A program made the position numbers and the translations under genes. DNA of 64,000 bases, taken from assembly GCF_022749195.1 (NCBI RefSeq), contig NZ_CP094226.1, positions 398,001-462,000 on the forward strand, in the 5' to 3' direction. The notes below the pieces were generated by a model. It saw only the letters and a program-made list of their open reading frames with translations, was not told the DNA's origin and made no database searches. Below, piece after piece: positions 36,307 through 46,855 of the stretch. Each line of letters begins with the position of its first letter. Positions within the stretch are counted from its first letter, which is position 1. The DNA is from Streptococcus oralis. GTDB lineage: Bacteria > Bacillota > Bacilli > Lactobacillales > Streptococcaceae.

Positions 36307-37668
36307 ATGGAACGAATCATTCATGGAGATGTCTTATCACCAATCTTGGCTTACATGCGCCTAAAGGGACAACACAAGGTGATCTTAGAAAGTATTCCGA
36401 GAGACAAGGAAACCGCTCGTTTTTCTATCCTAGCTTATAATCCTGTTTTTGAGATTCAGTTTGAAAATGGAGTCCTTTATCAAAATGGTCAAGTGATTGA
36501 TCGGGATCCTTTGGATTTCCTTTATGAAGTGACTCATAAGAGCCACCACCATTCAGACCTACCTTTTGGTGGGGGAGCTATTGGCTTTGTTGGTTACGAT
36601 ATGATTTCGCTCCATGAAGAAATTGGTCAAATCCCTGAGGATACCATTGGGACGCCAGACATGCATTTCTTTGTCTATGAGAGTTATATGGTCTTTGACC
36701 ACAAGAAGGAAAAAATCCATGTCATTGAGGATGCTCTTTACAGCGATCGCAGTCAAGAAGATTTGGAAAAAGCCTTGAACCAAGTGCTTGAGGAATTACG
36801 CATTCCTGCTCCAAATGAATTTGAAGATTTGGATCTATCTCCGCTGAACTTTAAACCACATATCGCTCCTCAGAAGTTTGAGCAAATGGTCGAAACAGCT
36901 CGCGACTTGATTCGTAATGGTGATATGTTCCAATGCGTACTCAGTCAGCGCTTCTCAGCAGAAGTTACTGGAAATCCATTTGACTTCTATAGAAATCTCC
37001 GCGTGACCAACCCATCTAATTACCTCTATTTCTATGATTTTGGGGATTATCAAATTATCGGTGCTAGTCCAGAAAGTTTGGTTTCTGTCAAAAATGGCAT
37101 TGTAACTACCAATCCGATTGCAGGTACGCGACCAAGAGGGGCTACGGATGAAGAGGACAAGGCATTGGCGACAGACCTCCTGTCTGATGAGAAGGAAACA
37201 GCAGAACATCGAATGTTAGTAGACTTGGGACGTAATGATATTGGTCGTATCTCTGAAACAGCCAGTGTTCAAGTCACCAAGTATATGGAAGTGGAGCTTT
37301 TCCGCTATGTCATGCATTTGACCAGCGTGGTCAAGGGACGTTTGCTTCCAGACCTCACTGCCATGGATGCTTTGAAAGCTACACTTCCAGCTGGAACAGT
37401 TTCAGGAGCACCAAAGATTCGGGCCATGAGACGCATCTATGAACTGGAGACGGAAAAACGAGGCGTATACGCAGGAGCAATCGGCTACTTGTCTGCGACG
37501 GGTGATATGGATTTCGCCATTGCCATCCGAACCATGATTCTCAAAAATCAAACAGCCTATGTGCAGGCTGGGGCAGGGATTGTCTATGACTCTATTGCCC
37601 AAAATGAATACCAAGAAACCATTAACAAGGCTAAATCTATGACTAGAATTGGAGAACTAAGACCATGA
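36307..37668 (+). CDS. trpE: Anthranilate synthase component I
   Basis: A 453-residue enzyme that makes anthranilate from chorismate. The tryptophan feedback site is recognisable as ILESIPRDKETARFS (about residues 27-41), and the chorismate-binding core PAGTVSGAPK (about 362) and GAGIVYDSI are intact. It is the first gene of the seven-gene operon after the T-box and overlaps trpG by four bases. Confidence 0.97.
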   Translation: MERIIHGDVLSPILAYMRLKGQHKVILESIPRDKETARFSILAYNPVFEIQFENGVLYQNGQVIDRDPLDFLYEVTHKSHHHSDLPFGGGAIGFVGYDMISLHEEIGQIPEDTIGTPDMHFFVYESYMVFDHKKEKIHVIEDALYSDRSQEDLEKALNQVLEELRIPAPNEFEDLDLSPLNFKPHIAPQKFEQMVETARDLIRNGDMFQCVLSQRFSAEVTGNPFDFYRNLRVTNPSNYLYFYDFGDYQIIGASPESLVSVKNGIVTTNPIAGTRPRGATDEEDKALATDLLSDEKETAEHRMLVDLGRNDIGRISETASVQVTKYMEVELFRYVMHLTSVVKGRLLPDLTAMDALKATLPAGTVSGAPKIRAMRRIYELETEKRGVYAGAIGYLSATGDMDFAIAIRTMILKNQTAYVQAGAGIVYDSIAQNEYQETINKAKSMTRIGELRP

Positions 37669-38231
37669 TTTTATTGATTGACAACTATGATTCTTTTACT
37701 TATAACTTGGATCAATACATTGGGAATTTTGCAGAAGTGCAGGTCTTGAGAAATGATGATCCCAAGCTGTATGAAGAAGCTGAAAAAGCAGATGGACTGG
37801 TCTTTTCTCCCGGTCCTGGTTGGCCAGTGGATGCCGGAAAGATGGAAGACATGATTCGTGATTTTGCAGGTAAGAAGCCAATTCTAGGGATTTGTTTGGG
37901 TCACCAAGCTATCGCAGAAGTCTTTGGTGGGAAGTTAGGTTTGGCTCCAAAAGTCATGCATGGGAAACAGAGCCATATCAGCTTTGAAGCGCCATCTGTT
38001 CTCTATCAAGGCATTGAGGATGGTCGTCCAGTCATGCGCTATCACAGCATTTTAATTGAAGAAATGCCAGAATGCTTTGAAGTGACAGCTCGTTCGACTG
38101 ATGACCAGGCCATTATGGGAATTCAACACAAAACCCTGCCGATTTATGGATTCCAGTACCATCCAGAAAGTATCGGAACGCCAGATGGCTTGTCTTCTAT
38201 TCGAAATTTTATCGAGAAGGTTGTAAAGTGA
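37665..38231 (+). CDS. trpG: Anthranilate synthase component II, glutamine amidotransferase
   Basis: A 188-residue class I amidotransferase that supplies ammonia to TrpE. Catalytic Cys in [11 protein letters not shown] (about residue 77) and the His-Glu pair in [13 protein letters not shown] (about 165) are present; [12 protein letters not shown] at the start is diagnostic. It is a stand-alone protein, not fused to trpD. The start overlaps the trpE stop. Confidence 0.97.
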   Translation: MILLIDNYDSFTYNLDQYIGNFAEVQVLRNDDPKLYEEAEKADGLVFSPGPGWPVDAGKMEDMIRDFAGKKPILGICLGHQAIAEVFGGKLGLAPKVMHGKQSHISFEAPSVLYQGIEDGRPVMRYHSILIEEMPECFEVTARSTDDQAIMGIQHKTLPIYGFQYHPESIGTPDGLSSIRNFIEKVVK

Positions 38232-38241
38232 GGAAACTAGG

Positions 38242-39246
38242 ATGAAAGAGATTATTGAAAAACTAGCAAAATTTGAAAATTTATCAGGTGTGGAAATGAC
38301 GGATGTCATCGAGCGTATCGTTACTGGACGTGTAACCGAAGCGCAGATTGCTTCTATCCTCTTGGCCCTTAAGATGAAGGGGGAAACACCGGAAGAACGC
38401 ACAGCCATTGCACAAGTCATGAGAGGGCATGCTCAACATATTCCAACTGAAATTCATGATGCTATGGATAACTGTGGTACTGGTGGGGACAAGTCCTTCA
38501 GCTTTAACATCTCAACAACTGCAGCCTTTGTCTTGGCTGGTGGCGGCATTCATATGGCCAAGCATGGCAACCGCTCGATTTCTTCTAAATCGGGTTCTGC
38601 AGACGTCCTTCAAGCATTGGGCATCAATCTTGACCTCAAACCAGCTGAACTAGGTAAGGTCTTTGATAAAACTGGAATCGTCTTTCTCTTTGCTAAAAAT
38701 ATGCACCCAGCTATGAAGTACATCATGCCAGCTCGTTTGGAGTTGGGAATTCCAACAATTATGAACTTGACTGGTCCCTTGATTCATCCAATGGCCTTGG
38801 AAACACAGCTTCTTGGTATTAGTCGTCCAGAACTTTTAGAAAGTACAGCTCAGGTTTTGAAAAATATGGGTCGTAAGCGTGCCATTGTGGTTGCTGGACC
38901 AGAAGGTCTTGATGAAGCTGGCTTGAACGGAACAACCAAGATTGCTCTTCTTGAAAATGGCGAAATCACCTTATCCAGCTTCACTCCAGAGGATTTGGGG
39001 ATGGAGCGCTACGCTATCGAAGATATTCGTGGAGGGAATGCTCAGGAAAATGCAGAAATTTTGCTTAGCGTTCTTCAAAACGAACCAAGTCCATTCTTGG
39101 AAACGACAGTTTTAAATGCTGGTCTTGGTTTCTATGCCAATGGTAAGGTAGCTAGTATCAAGGAAGGAGTAGCCTTGGCTCGTCAAGTGATTGCTAGTGG
39201 TAAGGCCCTTGAAAAACTCAGACTGTTACAGGAGTACCAAAAATGA
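38242..39246 (+). CDS. trpD: Anthranilate phosphoribosyltransferase
   Basis: A 334-residue enzyme joining anthranilate to PRPP. The PRPP loop [15 protein letters not shown] (about residue 76) and [20 protein letters not shown] (about 108) are conserved. It is 10 bp after trpG and overlaps trpC by four bases. Confidence 0.97.
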   Translation: MKEIIEKLAKFENLSGVEMTDVIERIVTGRVTEAQIASILLALKMKGETPEERTAIAQVMRGHAQHIPTEIHDAMDNCGTGGDKSFSFNISTTAAFVLAGGGIHMAKHGNRSISSKSGSADVLQALGINLDLKPAELGKVFDKTGIVFLFAKNMHPAMKYIMPARLELGIPTIMNLTGPLIHPMALETQLLGISRPELLESTAQVLKNMGRKRAIVVAGPEGLDEAGLNGTTKIALLENGEITLSSFTPEDLGMERYAIEDIRGGNAQENAEILLSVLQNEPSPFLETTVLNAGLGFYANGKVASIKEGVALARQVIASGKALEKLRLLQEYQK

Positions 39247-40010
39247 GTCAGGAATTTTTAGCACGAATCTTAGAACAGAAGACGCGTGAAGTCGAGCAAA
39301 TGGAGCTGGAGCAAGTCCAGCCCTTGCGCCAGACCTATCGCTTGGCAGAATTTTTGAAGAATCACCAGGACCGTTTGCAGGTAATCGCTGAGGTCAAGAA
39401 GGCTAGCCCTAGTTTGGGAGATATCAATCTCGATGTGGATATTGTGCAACAGGCCCAGACTTATGAAGCAAATGGAGCAGTGATGATTTCGGTTTTGACA
39501 GATGAAGTTTTCTTTAAAGGGCAATTGGATTATTTACGTGAGATCTCCAGTCAGGTAAACATTCCAACGCTCAACAAGGACTTTATCATCGATGAAAAGC
39601 AAATCATCCGTGCTCGCAATGCCGGCGCGACAGTTATCTTGCTCATCGTCGCGGCCTTGTCAGAAGAACGCCTCAAGGAACTGTATGACTACGCGACAGA
39701 GCTTGGTTTGGAAGTCTTGGTGGAGACTCACAATCTAGCTGAACTAGAAGTGGCCCACAGGCTGGGTGCTGAGATTATTGGGGTTAACAACCGCAACTTG
39801 ACCACCTTTGAAGTCGATTTGCAGACCAGTGTAGACTTGGCCCAGCACTTTGAGGAAGATCGCTATTACATTTCTGAATCTGCTATTTTCACAGGGCAGG
39901 ATGCGGAACGAGTAGCACCATATTTTAACGGAATTTTGGTAGGAACAGCTCTCATGCAGGCAGAAGATGTAGCCCAGAGAATCAAGGAGTTGCAAATTGA
40001 CAAAGGTTAA
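39243..40010 (+). CDS. trpC: Indole-3-glycerol phosphate synthase
   Basis: A 255-residue TIM-barrel enzyme. [15 protein letters not shown] (about residue 46), [12 protein letters not shown] (about 112) with the catalytic lysine, and [13 protein letters not shown] (about 179) are conserved. It overlaps trpF by 14 bases. Confidence 0.96.
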   Translation: MSQEFLARILEQKTREVEQMELEQVQPLRQTYRLAEFLKNHQDRLQVIAEVKKASPSLGDINLDVDIVQQAQTYEANGAVMISVLTDEVFFKGQLDYLREISSQVNIPTLNKDFIIDEKQIIRARNAGATVILLIVAALSEERLKELYDYATELGLEVLVETHNLAELEVAHRLGAEIIGVNNRNLTTFEVDLQTSVDLAQHFEEDRYYISESAIFTGQDAERVAPYFNGILVGTALMQAEDVAQRIKELQIDKG

Positions 40011-40596
40011 GATTTGTGGACTGTCGACCAAAGAAGCGGTGGAGATAGCCGTATCAGCAGGGGCAGACTATATTGGTTTTGTCTTTGCACCTAGTAAAAG
40101 ACAGGTGACCTTGGAAGAGGCTACAGAGCTGGCAAAGCTCATTCCTGCAGGTGTAAAAAAGGTTGGCGTATTTGTTTCACCAAGTCGGGCAGAACTGCTA
40201 GAAGCGATTGAAAAAGTTGGCTTGGACTTGGTTCAAGTTCATGGTCAGGTAGCAGATGATTTGTTTGAGGATTTGCCTTGTGCCAGCATTCAGGCTGTGC
40301 AGGTGGATGGAAATGGTCATGTGCCTCATTCTCGGGCAGATTATCTACTCTTTGATGCGCCTGTGGCAGGGAGTGGTCAGACCTTTGACTGGGGTCAACT
40401 AGATACGGCAAGACTTGCTCAGCCCTTCTTTATCGCAGGTGGGCTTAAGGAAGACAATGTAGCAAAAGCAATTCAACACTTTACTCCCTATGCAGTAGAT
40501 GTATCGAGCGGAGTGGAGACAGATGGACAGAAAGATCATGAAAAGATTAGAAGATTTATAGAGAGGGTAAAGAATGGCATATCAAGAACCAAATAA
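39997..40596 (+). CDS. trpF: Phosphoribosylanthranilate isomerase
   Basis: A 199-residue TIM-barrel isomerase: [12 protein letters not shown] at the start carries the catalytic Cys, and [14 protein letters not shown] near the end is the phosphate site. It starts with TTG at 39997, supported by AAGGAG 8 bases upstream inside trpC, and overlaps trpB by 23 bases. Confidence 0.95.
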   Translation: MTKVKICGLSTKEAVEIAVSAGADYIGFVFAPSKRQVTLEEATELAKLIPAGVKKVGVFVSPSRAELLEAIEKVGLDLVQVHGQVADDLFEDLPCASIQAVQVDGNGHVPHSRADYLLFDAPVAGSGQTFDWGQLDTARLAQPFFIAGGLKEDNVAKAIQHFTPYAVDVSSGVETDGQKDHEKIRRFIERVKNGISRTK

Positions 40597-41797
40597 AGAT
40601 GGATTTTACGGAAAATTCGGCGGACGTTTCGTCCCAGAAACACTGATGACAGCAGTTTTGGAGTTGGAGAAGGCTTACCGTGAGAGTCAGGCAGACCCAA
40701 GTTTCCAAGAGGAATTAAACCAACTCTTACGTCAGTACGTAGGACGTGAAACTCCTCTTTACTACGCAAAAAACTTGACCCAGCATATCGGCGGAGCCAA
40801 GATTTATCTCAAACGGGAAGATCTCAACCATACAGGGGCCCACAAGATTAACAATGCCTTGGGACAAGTTCTTCTCGCTAAACGCATGGGCAAAAAGAAA
40901 ATTATCGCTGAAACTGGTGCCGGTCAGCACGGTGTAGCAACTGCAACAGCTGCAGCCCTCTTTAATATGGAATGCACCATCTACATGGGTGAGGAAGATG
41001 TCAAACGCCAAGCACTCAATGTCTTCCGTATGGAGCTCTTGGGAGCCAAGGTCGAGGCCGTGACAGATGGTTCGCGCGTGCTCAAGGATGCGGTCAATGC
41101 AGCCCTCCGTTCATGGGTGGCAAATATCGACGATACCCACTATATCCTTGGTTCTGCCTTGGGACCTCATCCTTTCCCAGAAATCGTTCGTGACTTCCAA
41201 AGTGTCATCGGTAAGGAGGCTAAACAACAGTACCGTGATTTGACAGGACAAGACTTACCAGATGCCCTAGTAGCTTGTGTTGGTGGTGGTTCTAATGCTA
41301 TCGGTCTCTTCCATCCATTTGTAGAAGATGAGTCAGTAGCCATGTATGGGGCTGAGGCGGCAGGACTTGGTGTGGATACAGAGCATCACGCAGCGACCTT
41401 GACAAAGGGACGTCCAGGTGTCCTCCATGGTTCTCTTATGGATGTGCTTCAAGATGCTCATGGTCAAATTCTTGAAGCCTTCTCTATCTCAGCAGGTTTG
41501 GACTATCCTGGTATCGGTCCAGAACATTCTCACTACCACGATATTAAACGTGCCAGCTATGTTCCTGTGACAGACGAAGAAGCCTTGGAAGGATTCCAAC
41601 TCTTGTCTCGTGTGGAAGGGATTATCCCAGCCTTGGAATCTAGCCATGCTATCGCTTTTGCAGTGAAATTGGCCAAAGAACTCGGTCCAGACAAATCCAT
41701 GATTGTCTGTCTATCAGGTCGTGGGGACAAGGATGTGGTCCAAGTCAAAGACCGCTTGGAAGCAGATGCAGCAAAGAAGGGAGAAGCCCATGCCTAA
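40574..41797 (+). CDS. trpB: Tryptophan synthase beta chain (operon copy)
   Basis: A 407-residue PLP enzyme with the standard lysine motif [14 protein letters not shown] (about residue 88), [34 protein letters not shown] and LSGRGDKD. It should pair with TrpA, whose gene overlaps it by 8 bases. It coexists with the divergent trpB paralogue at 34530. Confidence 0.97.
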   Translation: MAYQEPNKDGFYGKFGGRFVPETLMTAVLELEKAYRESQADPSFQEELNQLLRQYVGRETPLYYAKNLTQHIGGAKIYLKREDLNHTGAHKINNALGQVLLAKRMGKKKIIAETGAGQHGVATATAAALFNMECTIYMGEEDVKRQALNVFRMELLGAKVEAVTDGSRVLKDAVNAALRSWVANIDDTHYILGSALGPHPFPEIVRDFQSVIGKEAKQQYRDLTGQDLPDALVACVGGGSNAIGLFHPFVEDESVAMYGAEAAGLGVDTEHHAATLTKGRPGVLHGSLMDVLQDAHGQILEAFSISAGLDYPGIGPEHSHYHDIKRASYVPVTDEEALEGFQLLSRVEGIIPALESSHAIAFAVKLAKELGPDKSMIVCLSGRGDKDVVQVKDRLEADAAKKGEAHA

Positions 41798-42566
41798 GAC
41801 ACTAACAGAAAAATTGAATGCTATCAAAGCAGCAGGAAAAGGAATTTTCGTTCCCTATATCATGGCTGGAGACCATGAAAAAGGTTTGGAAGGTCTCGGT
41901 GAAACAATCCACTTTTTAGAAGATTTGGGTGTTTCAGCTATTGAAGTGGGTATTCCCTTTTCAGACCCTGTTGCAGATGGACCTGTGATCGAAGAAGCAG
42001 GCTTGCGCAGTTTAGCCCACGGGACCTCTACCCAGGCTTTGGTTGAAACCTTGAAAACCATTCAGACTGAGGTTCCGCTGGTCATCATGACCTACTTCAA
42101 CCCCCTCTTTCAGTACGGTGTGGAGAAATTTGTCAAAGATCTTTCAGATACAGCAGTTAAGGGCTTGATTATCCCAGACCTGCCTTATGAGCATGCCAAC
42201 TTTGTGGAGCCATTTTTGGTAGACACAGATATCGCCTTGATTCCCCTAGTTAGTTTGACCACAGGACTTGAGCGCCAAAAAGAGTTGATCAAGGGAGCTG
42301 AGGGATTTGTCTATGCAGTTGCCATCAATGGGGTGACAGGGAAATCAGGAAATTACCGTGCAGACTTGGACAAGCACTTGGCGCAATTGCATCAAGTAGC
42401 TGACATCCCAGTATTGACAGGCTTCGGTGTGTCTAGCCAGGCTGATGTAGAACGATTCAATGCGGTGTCAGATGGCGTTATCGTCGGTTCAAAAATTGTA
42501 AAAGCTCTCCACCAAGGAGAGCCGATTGAGGACTTTATCAAACAAGCAGTAGGTTACCAAAAATAA
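41790..42566 (+). CDS. trpA: Tryptophan synthase alpha chain
   Basis: A 258-residue TIM-barrel lyase releasing indole from indole-glycerol phosphate. The catalytic glutamate is in [20 protein letters not shown] (about residues 46-65), with the second acid in [10 protein letters not shown] (about 129). ATG at 41790 follows AAGGGAGAA. The last 29 bases overlap the convergent prepilin peptidase gene. Confidence 0.96.
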   Translation: MPKTLTEKLNAIKAAGKGIFVPYIMAGDHEKGLEGLGETIHFLEDLGVSAIEVGIPFSDPVADGPVIEEAGLRSLAHGTSTQALVETLKTIQTEVPLVIMTYFNPLFQYGVEKFVKDLSDTAVKGLIIPDLPYEHANFVEPFLVDTDIALIPLVSLTTGLERQKELIKGAEGFVYAVAINGVTGKSGNYRADLDKHLAQLHQVADIPVLTGFGVSSQADVERFNAVSDGVIVGSKIVKALHQGEPIEDFIKQAVGYQK

Positions 42567-43197
42567 TCAAACAAGCAGCAAGTAAGAGGAAAGGCACGAA
42601 AGGAAGTCTTTCCTTTTTCTTTTGCAGGAGAAAAGCTAGGATCCCCGTCGCAGAAGCGAACTGGATCAAAATCAGTAATTCTGTCGCGCTAAAGATGAGA
42701 GCACAAGAAGCCAGAAAGAGAAAATCCCCTGCGCCCATGCGAATATCGATAAAATGGGCCATGATTCCGAGGACAAGGAAGAAAATCATAACCAGATTCC
42801 AGCCACAGAAAGCCATGAGGATTAGGTGGAAAGTTAGCCAAACCATTAAGGGATATTCCTGATGGCGAAAGTCGTAGATGCCCAAGGTTGAGCCAGCAGT
42901 GATGAGGATGATTTGACCTAAGGAAAGCCAGCCCCAAGACCAAGCTAGAAAGAGGATTCCTAAGCCGAGTTCAAAGAGGGCATACCAGAATGGATAGCGA
43001 GCCTTGCAGTAGCGACAGCGAAAGCGACCAATTACTTGAGAGATAATCGGAATCAAATCTAAGGGACGCAAGCGAGTCTGACAGGAATCGCAGTGGCTAG
43101 CTGGTCGAATAATGGATTGCTCAGGGAATCGGTCAATGACCAAACCCAAGAAAGAAGCGAGAATGCTCCCAACAAGAAAAAAATAAAGATCAATCAT
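42538..43197 (-). CDS. cclA: Type IV prepilin peptidase for competence pseudopilus
   Basis: A 219-residue polytopic aspartic protease that processes ComGC-like pilins during competence. Zinc-type CxxC pairs CDSCQTRLR and CRYCKARYP, the first catalytic Asp in [11 protein letters not shown] and the second in the GAGD motif (MGAGDFLF) are all present. It converges on trpA with a 29-bp overlap. Expression is expected under ComX in this group, but I did not find a combox with certainty. Confidence 0.92.
   Translation of the reverse strand: MIDLYFFLVGSILASFLGLVIDRFPEQSIIRPASHCDSCQTRLRPLDLIPIISQVIGRFRCRYCKARYPFWYALFELGLGILFLAWSWGWLSLGQIILITAGSTLGIYDFRHQEYPLMVWLTFHLILMAFCGWNLVMIFFLVLGIMAHFIDIRMGAGDFLFLASCALIFSATELLILIQFASATGILAFLLQKKKERLPFVPFLLLAACLIIFGNLLLV
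42591..42622 (+). terminator. Terminator of the trp operon, inside cclA
   Basis: AGGAAAG pairs with CTTTCCT, followed by T-rich sequence; it lies in the 3' coding part of the convergent cclA gene. Confidence 0.55.
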
Positions 43198-43229
43198 ACT
43201 TATCTATTCGTAAAAAATAAGAGAAGTAG

Positions 43230-43235
43230 TATAAT
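43230..43235 (+). promoter_or_regulatory. -10 element of the GNAT gene
   Basis: Perfect TATAAT 32 bp before the start codon; the -35 is poor. Confidence 0.45.
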
Positions 43236-43266
43236 AAAGAAATATTGATAAGATGGTGAGGCCAAG

Positions 43267-43722
43267 ATGATGATTCGTTTTGAAGAAAATATGAGCACAG
43301 AAAATGCTCAGCTCGTATGCCAATGGTCTAACTCCCTTGGCAAATCCTTTCAAGAACAATGGATGGGAACAATGATTCCTTTTCCCTTAACAATTCAAAT
43401 CTTGCAAGATTTGGAAGGAATCTTTTCAATCTTTGATGGACAAGAGTTTGTGGGGCTTATCCAGAAAATCAGGCTAGAAGACAGGAATCTTCATATCGGG
43501 AGATTTTTTATCAACCCCCAGAAACAGGGGCAAGGCTTAGGTAGCCAGGCTTTAAGGAAATTTGTTAGTTTGGCCTTTGAAAATGAAGACATAGATACTA
43601 TTTCTCTAAATGTCTACGAGGCAAATCACACAGCTTACAATCTTTACCAAAAAGAAGGATTTGAAATCGTTCAAATGGTTGAAACACCTATACGAAAATA
43701 CATCATGAAAAAGGGGAGATAG
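43267..43722 (+). CDS. GNAT-family N-acetyltransferase
   Basis: A 151-residue acetyltransferase with the acetyl-CoA site INPQKQGQGLGSQAL (about residues 80-94, matching R/Q-x-x-G-x-G/A) and the C-terminal EANHTAYNLYQKEGFE segment. The acceptor is unknown. It is a single gene with a GGTGAGG site; a second ATG follows directly at 43270. Confidence 0.85.
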   Translation: MMIRFEENMSTENAQLVCQWSNSLGKSFQEQWMGTMIPFPLTIQILQDLEGIFSIFDGQEFVGLIQKIRLEDRNLHIGRFFINPQKQGQGLGSQALRKFVSLAFENEDIDTISLNVYEANHTAYNLYQKEGFEIVQMVETPIRKYIMKKGR

Positions 43723-43824
43723 CAGTCACTTGAGTTAGAGTCCCAAGGATATCCAAGGATAAGGCAGTTACCTTTCAAAGTTGGAAACAAGCCTTCTATG
43801 ATTTCTTAGATAGAGGAGATAAAC

Positions 43825-44349
43825 ATGTCGAGACCTAGAAAAATACGAATCTTGCTCGCTTCTGTACTTGCCTTAGTTGTTGGTATCACTCTTTATTCTC
43901 AGTATCAAAGCCACCAAGAACGCCTCCAATTAAAAACCTCCTTTGAAGAACAGGACACTATAGCCGTCTTAAAACATTTAACGGCGTCAGGAAAATATGC
44001 GTCTGACATTCGTAAAGCAGGCTATGTCGTTCCTCCCGACGGTGCCATTCGCTTGGATGGAGGAATTGACTCCATAGGGATAAAAGGAGACATCGATCTG
44101 AAAATGTTGAATCCTGGCAGGGATGAAGTTTCTGTTTTATTTGCAACAATGGTAAAGGAGGAAAAAATAAATGCCTACTATATTTTAGATCATCAATTTA
44201 CTCTAAAACGTAGTTACTATTCTTATATTAGTAATCAAAAAAAAGAAGATGTGAACATCTCTCAAGTCGAAGAAGAACGCCTGTTAAAGATTGTTCGAAA
44301 AGAGTTGAAAGCTTTTCTAGATAAGATGTATCAGACTTTGTATGGTTGA
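43825..44349 (+). CDS. Membrane-anchored extracellular protein, unknown function
   Basis: A 174-residue protein with a basic start, one membrane helix (about 9-24) and a soluble domain predicted to lie outside. No cysteine lipobox and no recognised domain. It resembles small anchored proteins of streptococci that occur in paralogous families, but I cannot name one. The gene has a GAGGAG site and is followed after 69 bp by another anchored unknown. Confidence 0.65.
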   Translation: MSRPRKIRILLASVLALVVGITLYSQYQSHQERLQLKTSFEEQDTIAVLKHLTASGKYASDIRKAGYVVPPDGAIRLDGGIDSIGIKGDIDLKMLNPGRDEVSVLFATMVKEEKINAYYILDHQFTLKRSYYSYISNQKKEDVNISQVEEERLLKIVRKELKAFLDKMYQTLYG

Positions 44350-44418
44350 TGTTACTAGTGAGAAATGGATGCGAGACTCTGCTGAGGCTGACAACGACGA
44401 TAAGAAAAGGAGAAAAGA

Positions 44419-44940
44419 ATGTTTACAGAATTGCTCTTTATTGTCTCTTTTGTGTTACTTTTACGTTTGTTTAAGAGTAGGCGCTCACGAATGATTATAG
44501 GAGTCTTGTATAGTTTGCTACTAGTTTGGTTTGTCTTTTCCGTTTTGAACTATGGCAAATACACTCTTCAACCAGGTCAATCCGTCAACTTAAGAGTAAA
44601 TCCCAGAACACAAGATTTGGAATACTATTCAATCTTCATCTTGAAGAAAAATGATTCAAGTAAAATTAAACTAACTGGCTCTGGTGTTTGGAGTGAGAGA
44701 AATGGTGATGTATATTATGGAGTAGAGGAACAAAAAATTATAAAAAGCCATGGTTTGGACGAGGAGGATGAAGAACTTCCAAACAAGCAAGCAGATATTT
44801 ATTTAGAAAAAGATGGAGTTGTTGTGAGTTACCAAGGTGAAAAAGTATTTGATGCCACCAATAACAAACCCTACACGATAACTATTACCAATGTAGACAC
44901 CCAGCCAGCCCAATTTGAGGCTCAGGTGGTGGATAAATAA
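44419..44940 (+). CDS. Membrane-anchored protein with extracellular beta-rich domain, unknown function
   Basis: A 173-residue protein with two hydrophobic segments in the first 50 residues followed by a beta-rich domain (about 55-173) containing NLRVNPRTQDLEYYSIFIL. It has an AAAAGGAG site. The neighbouring anchored protein and same strand suggest a small operon. No family recognised. Confidence 0.65.
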   Translation: MFTELLFIVSFVLLLRLFKSRRSRMIIGVLYSLLLVWFVFSVLNYGKYTLQPGQSVNLRVNPRTQDLEYYSIFILKKNDSSKIKLTGSGVWSERNGDVYYGVEEQKIIKSHGLDEEDEELPNKQADIYLEKDGVVVSYQGEKVFDATNNKPYTITITNVDTQPAQFEAQVVDK

Positions 44941-45010
44941 GCCAGTCTAGTAGTGTGCAAGCTTTTAAATTTTCTTTCTTTAAAAGGGAGATATTATTTT
45001 AAGTAAGCAA

Positions 45011-45038
45011 AAAAGCCCTGAAACCAGAGCCTTTCCTA
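45011..45038 (-). terminator. Conserved-type hairpin AAAAAGCCCTGAAACCAGAGC, copy A
   Basis: The same hairpin occurs at 48965 and 50887, there continued by tRNA-Lys sequence. Read on the minus strand it ends in T residues. Confidence 0.5.
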
Positions 45039-45090
45039 TTAAGAATCTCTTTTAACGAAAAATGGGAAGCATGTTTAGAATCCGATCTAC

Positions 45091-45122
45091 AAAAAAAGAG
45101 GACATTTACGGTCCTCTTTTTG
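45091..45122. terminator. Bidirectional terminator downstream of the envelope-stress operon
   Basis: AAAAAGAGGAC / GTCCTCTTTTT with a 6-base loop; it can stop both the CsbD operon on the minus strand and the upstream plus-strand genes. Confidence 0.88.
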
Positions 45123-45157
45123 ACTACTATAATGAAAAGGTCAATTAACGTTTAGCC

Positions 45158-45361
45158 TTATTTTTCATCTTTGTGAAGCATGTTTTTCACACCTTCAATA
45201 GCGCCTTCGACAGCGTCTTTAGCATCTTCAGCAACTTCTTTTACTTTAGAAACAACTTTTTCAGCTGTTCCTTCTTTTTCCATTTTTTCATCGCCGATCA
45301 TTTTGCCGACACCTTCTTTAATGGAACCTTTTGCTTGATTTAATTTTTCTTCTGTTGACAT
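45158..45361 (-). CDS. CsbD-family stress protein
   Basis: A 67-residue, highly charged, helical protein with the CsbD pattern [20 protein letters not shown] followed by lysine-rich repeats. CsbD proteins are abundant general-stress proteins of unknown mechanism. It is the last gene of a five-gene cluster with Asp23 and AmaP homologues, and starts after AAAGGAGG. Confidence 0.88.
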   Translation of the reverse strand: MSTEEKLNQAKGSIKEGVGKMIGDEKMEKEGTAEKVVSKVKEVAEDAKDAVEGAIEGVKNMLHKDEK

Positions 45362-45402
45362 GATTCTGCCTCCTTTAAATTGATTGATTTTGACAAGATA
45401 AA

Positions 45403-45999
45403 TTAGTGTACGCGAGCATTTTCCTTTGTTTCGCCTTTAACGGCTTCAACACCTTCGCCTACTTTTTCTTGAACAGCAGCAACACCTGAACCGATACCAG
45501 ATTTCACTTTTTCAAATTGTTCTGAAGCAAATTCTCCTGTTGAAGAAGCCACGTCAGTTACTCGGTCTTGGAGGCTAACTGAATCTGCTTCATGCTGTTC
45601 CTTCGTTTTGATATCAACAACATTCACATTGACTTCAACAACTTCTAGATCCGTCATTTTTGTAACTTGTGATACGACAACATCTTTGATTTCTTTGTAC
45701 AAAGCAGGGACATTCTTTTGGTACTCAACAACAATGTTCAAGTCAACTGCAACTTGCTCTTTCCCAACTTCAACATTGACACCATGAGTGACATTATCAG
45801 TATTGATAATTTTTTCTGTTAGATTAGAGAAGAATCCTCCATCAACATCCAAAAGTCCAGGTACTTTTTCAAGTGAAAGACCAATGATTTTTTGGATTAC
45901 TTTGTCTTCATAAGTGAGTTCCCCTTTAACATTTTGAGAAACAACAGCAACATCTTTTTTTTCTACATTTTTTTCTACATTTTTATCTACGTTTGACAT
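45403..45999 (-). CDS. Asp23/Gls24-family envelope stress protein
   Basis: A 198-residue protein. The Asp23 domain (about 25-125) begins [23 protein letters not shown]; the tail is charged and repetitive. Asp23 proteins form membrane-associated filaments anchored by AmaP, encoded two genes upstream. Role: cell envelope stress; general function inferred from family. Confidence 0.9.
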   Translation of the reverse strand: MSNVDKNVEKNVEKKDVAVVSQNVKGELTYEDKVIQKIIGLSLEKVPGLLDVDGGFFSNLTEKIINTDNVTHGVNVEVGKEQVAVDLNIVVEYQKNVPALYKEIKDVVVSQVTKMTDLEVVEVNVNVVDIKTKEQHEADSVSLQDRVTDVASSTGEFASEQFEKVKSGIGSGVAAVQEKVGEGVEAVKGETKENARVH

Positions 46000-46010
46000 A
46001 CGAGACTCCT

Positions 46011-46181
46011 TTATTTATTTAAATATTTTTCCTTAACATAGTATCCTGCAAATGCTCCTAGGGCTCCACAAATTAGTACAAATAGTGTTTTGAAAAAGCC
46101 AAAGGATAAGATAAAGCAAGCGAGAATGACACCTACTAGACCTGCAATAATTGGATACTGATATTTTTTAAACCATTCCAT
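46011..46181 (-). CDS. DUF2273-type small membrane protein
   Basis: A 56-residue protein (57 codons) starting MEWFKKYQYPIIAGL and with two hydrophobic segments (about 10-28 and 32-47). It lies exactly between the AmaP and Asp23 genes, where DUF2273 genes are found in Firmicutes, and overlaps neither. It is easily missed because of its size. Likely a membrane partner of the AmaP/Asp23 complex. Confidence 0.8.
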   Translation of the reverse strand: MEWFKKYQYPIIAGLVGVILACFILSFGFFKTLFVLICGALGAFAGYYVKEKYLNK

Positions 46182-46192
46182 TTTTTACTTCC

Positions 46193-46756
46193 TTACTTTA
46201 CACGACTAACAGTCTTTTTGGTCGTTTTTGGAGGTTCAAATTCTTTCACTTTAACTTCAAGTTTTACCTCACGTTCAATACCAAAGAACTGCTTTAATCC
46301 ATGAGTTATTTCATTCTGAATGACAAGACATCGTTTTGAGATGTTGTCCGAAGGAAGAATTTTGCCCTCAACATAAACGAAACATTTATTTTTGCGGCTA
46401 TTTACATGGACTGTTGGTTCTTTGATCAACTGATGATCAATGACCAAACATCGAACAAAGCCTTCGATAGCTGAATTTTTTAGTTTTAATGTATCTTCTT
46501 GAGTCTCTAATTGAATCTCTAAATACTGTTTAGGATAGAAGAGTATTACTAACATTGAAATTAACACTAAAACAGATAGGACAAGTGTCCCCCAAAAGAC
46601 ATATCTAGCAATCAGAAATTCAGCGTAGAGTTCTCTCCAACTGAATAAGTGGATATCTAAATCACTGACCTGATGATAATCTATGAGAATAGGAAGGAAA
46701 ATAGCCAAGATTAAAATACAGAAAATAAGTAGCAATATTTTCTTTGATTTTGACAT
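46193..46756 (-). CDS. amaP: AmaP-like membrane anchor for Asp23
   Basis: A 187-residue protein with two membrane helices (about 6-25 and 52-74) separated by an extracellular loop, then a cytoplasmic DUF322-like domain. This is the layout of AmaP, which tethers Asp23 to the membrane. The start at 46756 follows AAAGGA; an earlier frame start lacks one. Operon order GlsB, AmaP, DUF2273, Asp23, CsbD supports the call. Confidence 0.82.
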   Translation of the reverse strand: MSKSKKILLLIFCILILAIFLPILIDYHQVSDLDIHLFSWRELYAEFLIARYVFWGTLVLSVLVLISMLVILFYPKQYLEIQLETQEDTLKLKNSAIEGFVRCLVIDHQLIKEPTVHVNSRKNKCFVYVEGKILPSDNISKRCLVIQNEITHGLKQFFGIEREVKLEVKVKEFEPPKTTKKTVSRVK

Positions 46757-46855
46757 ATTAAATCCTTTCAAATGAAAAGCTTTAAACCATAATTTTACCC
46801 GTCTAAAGAATTCAAAATTATGGCTTATCACTTTTAATGTTCTATTAGGTAATGC

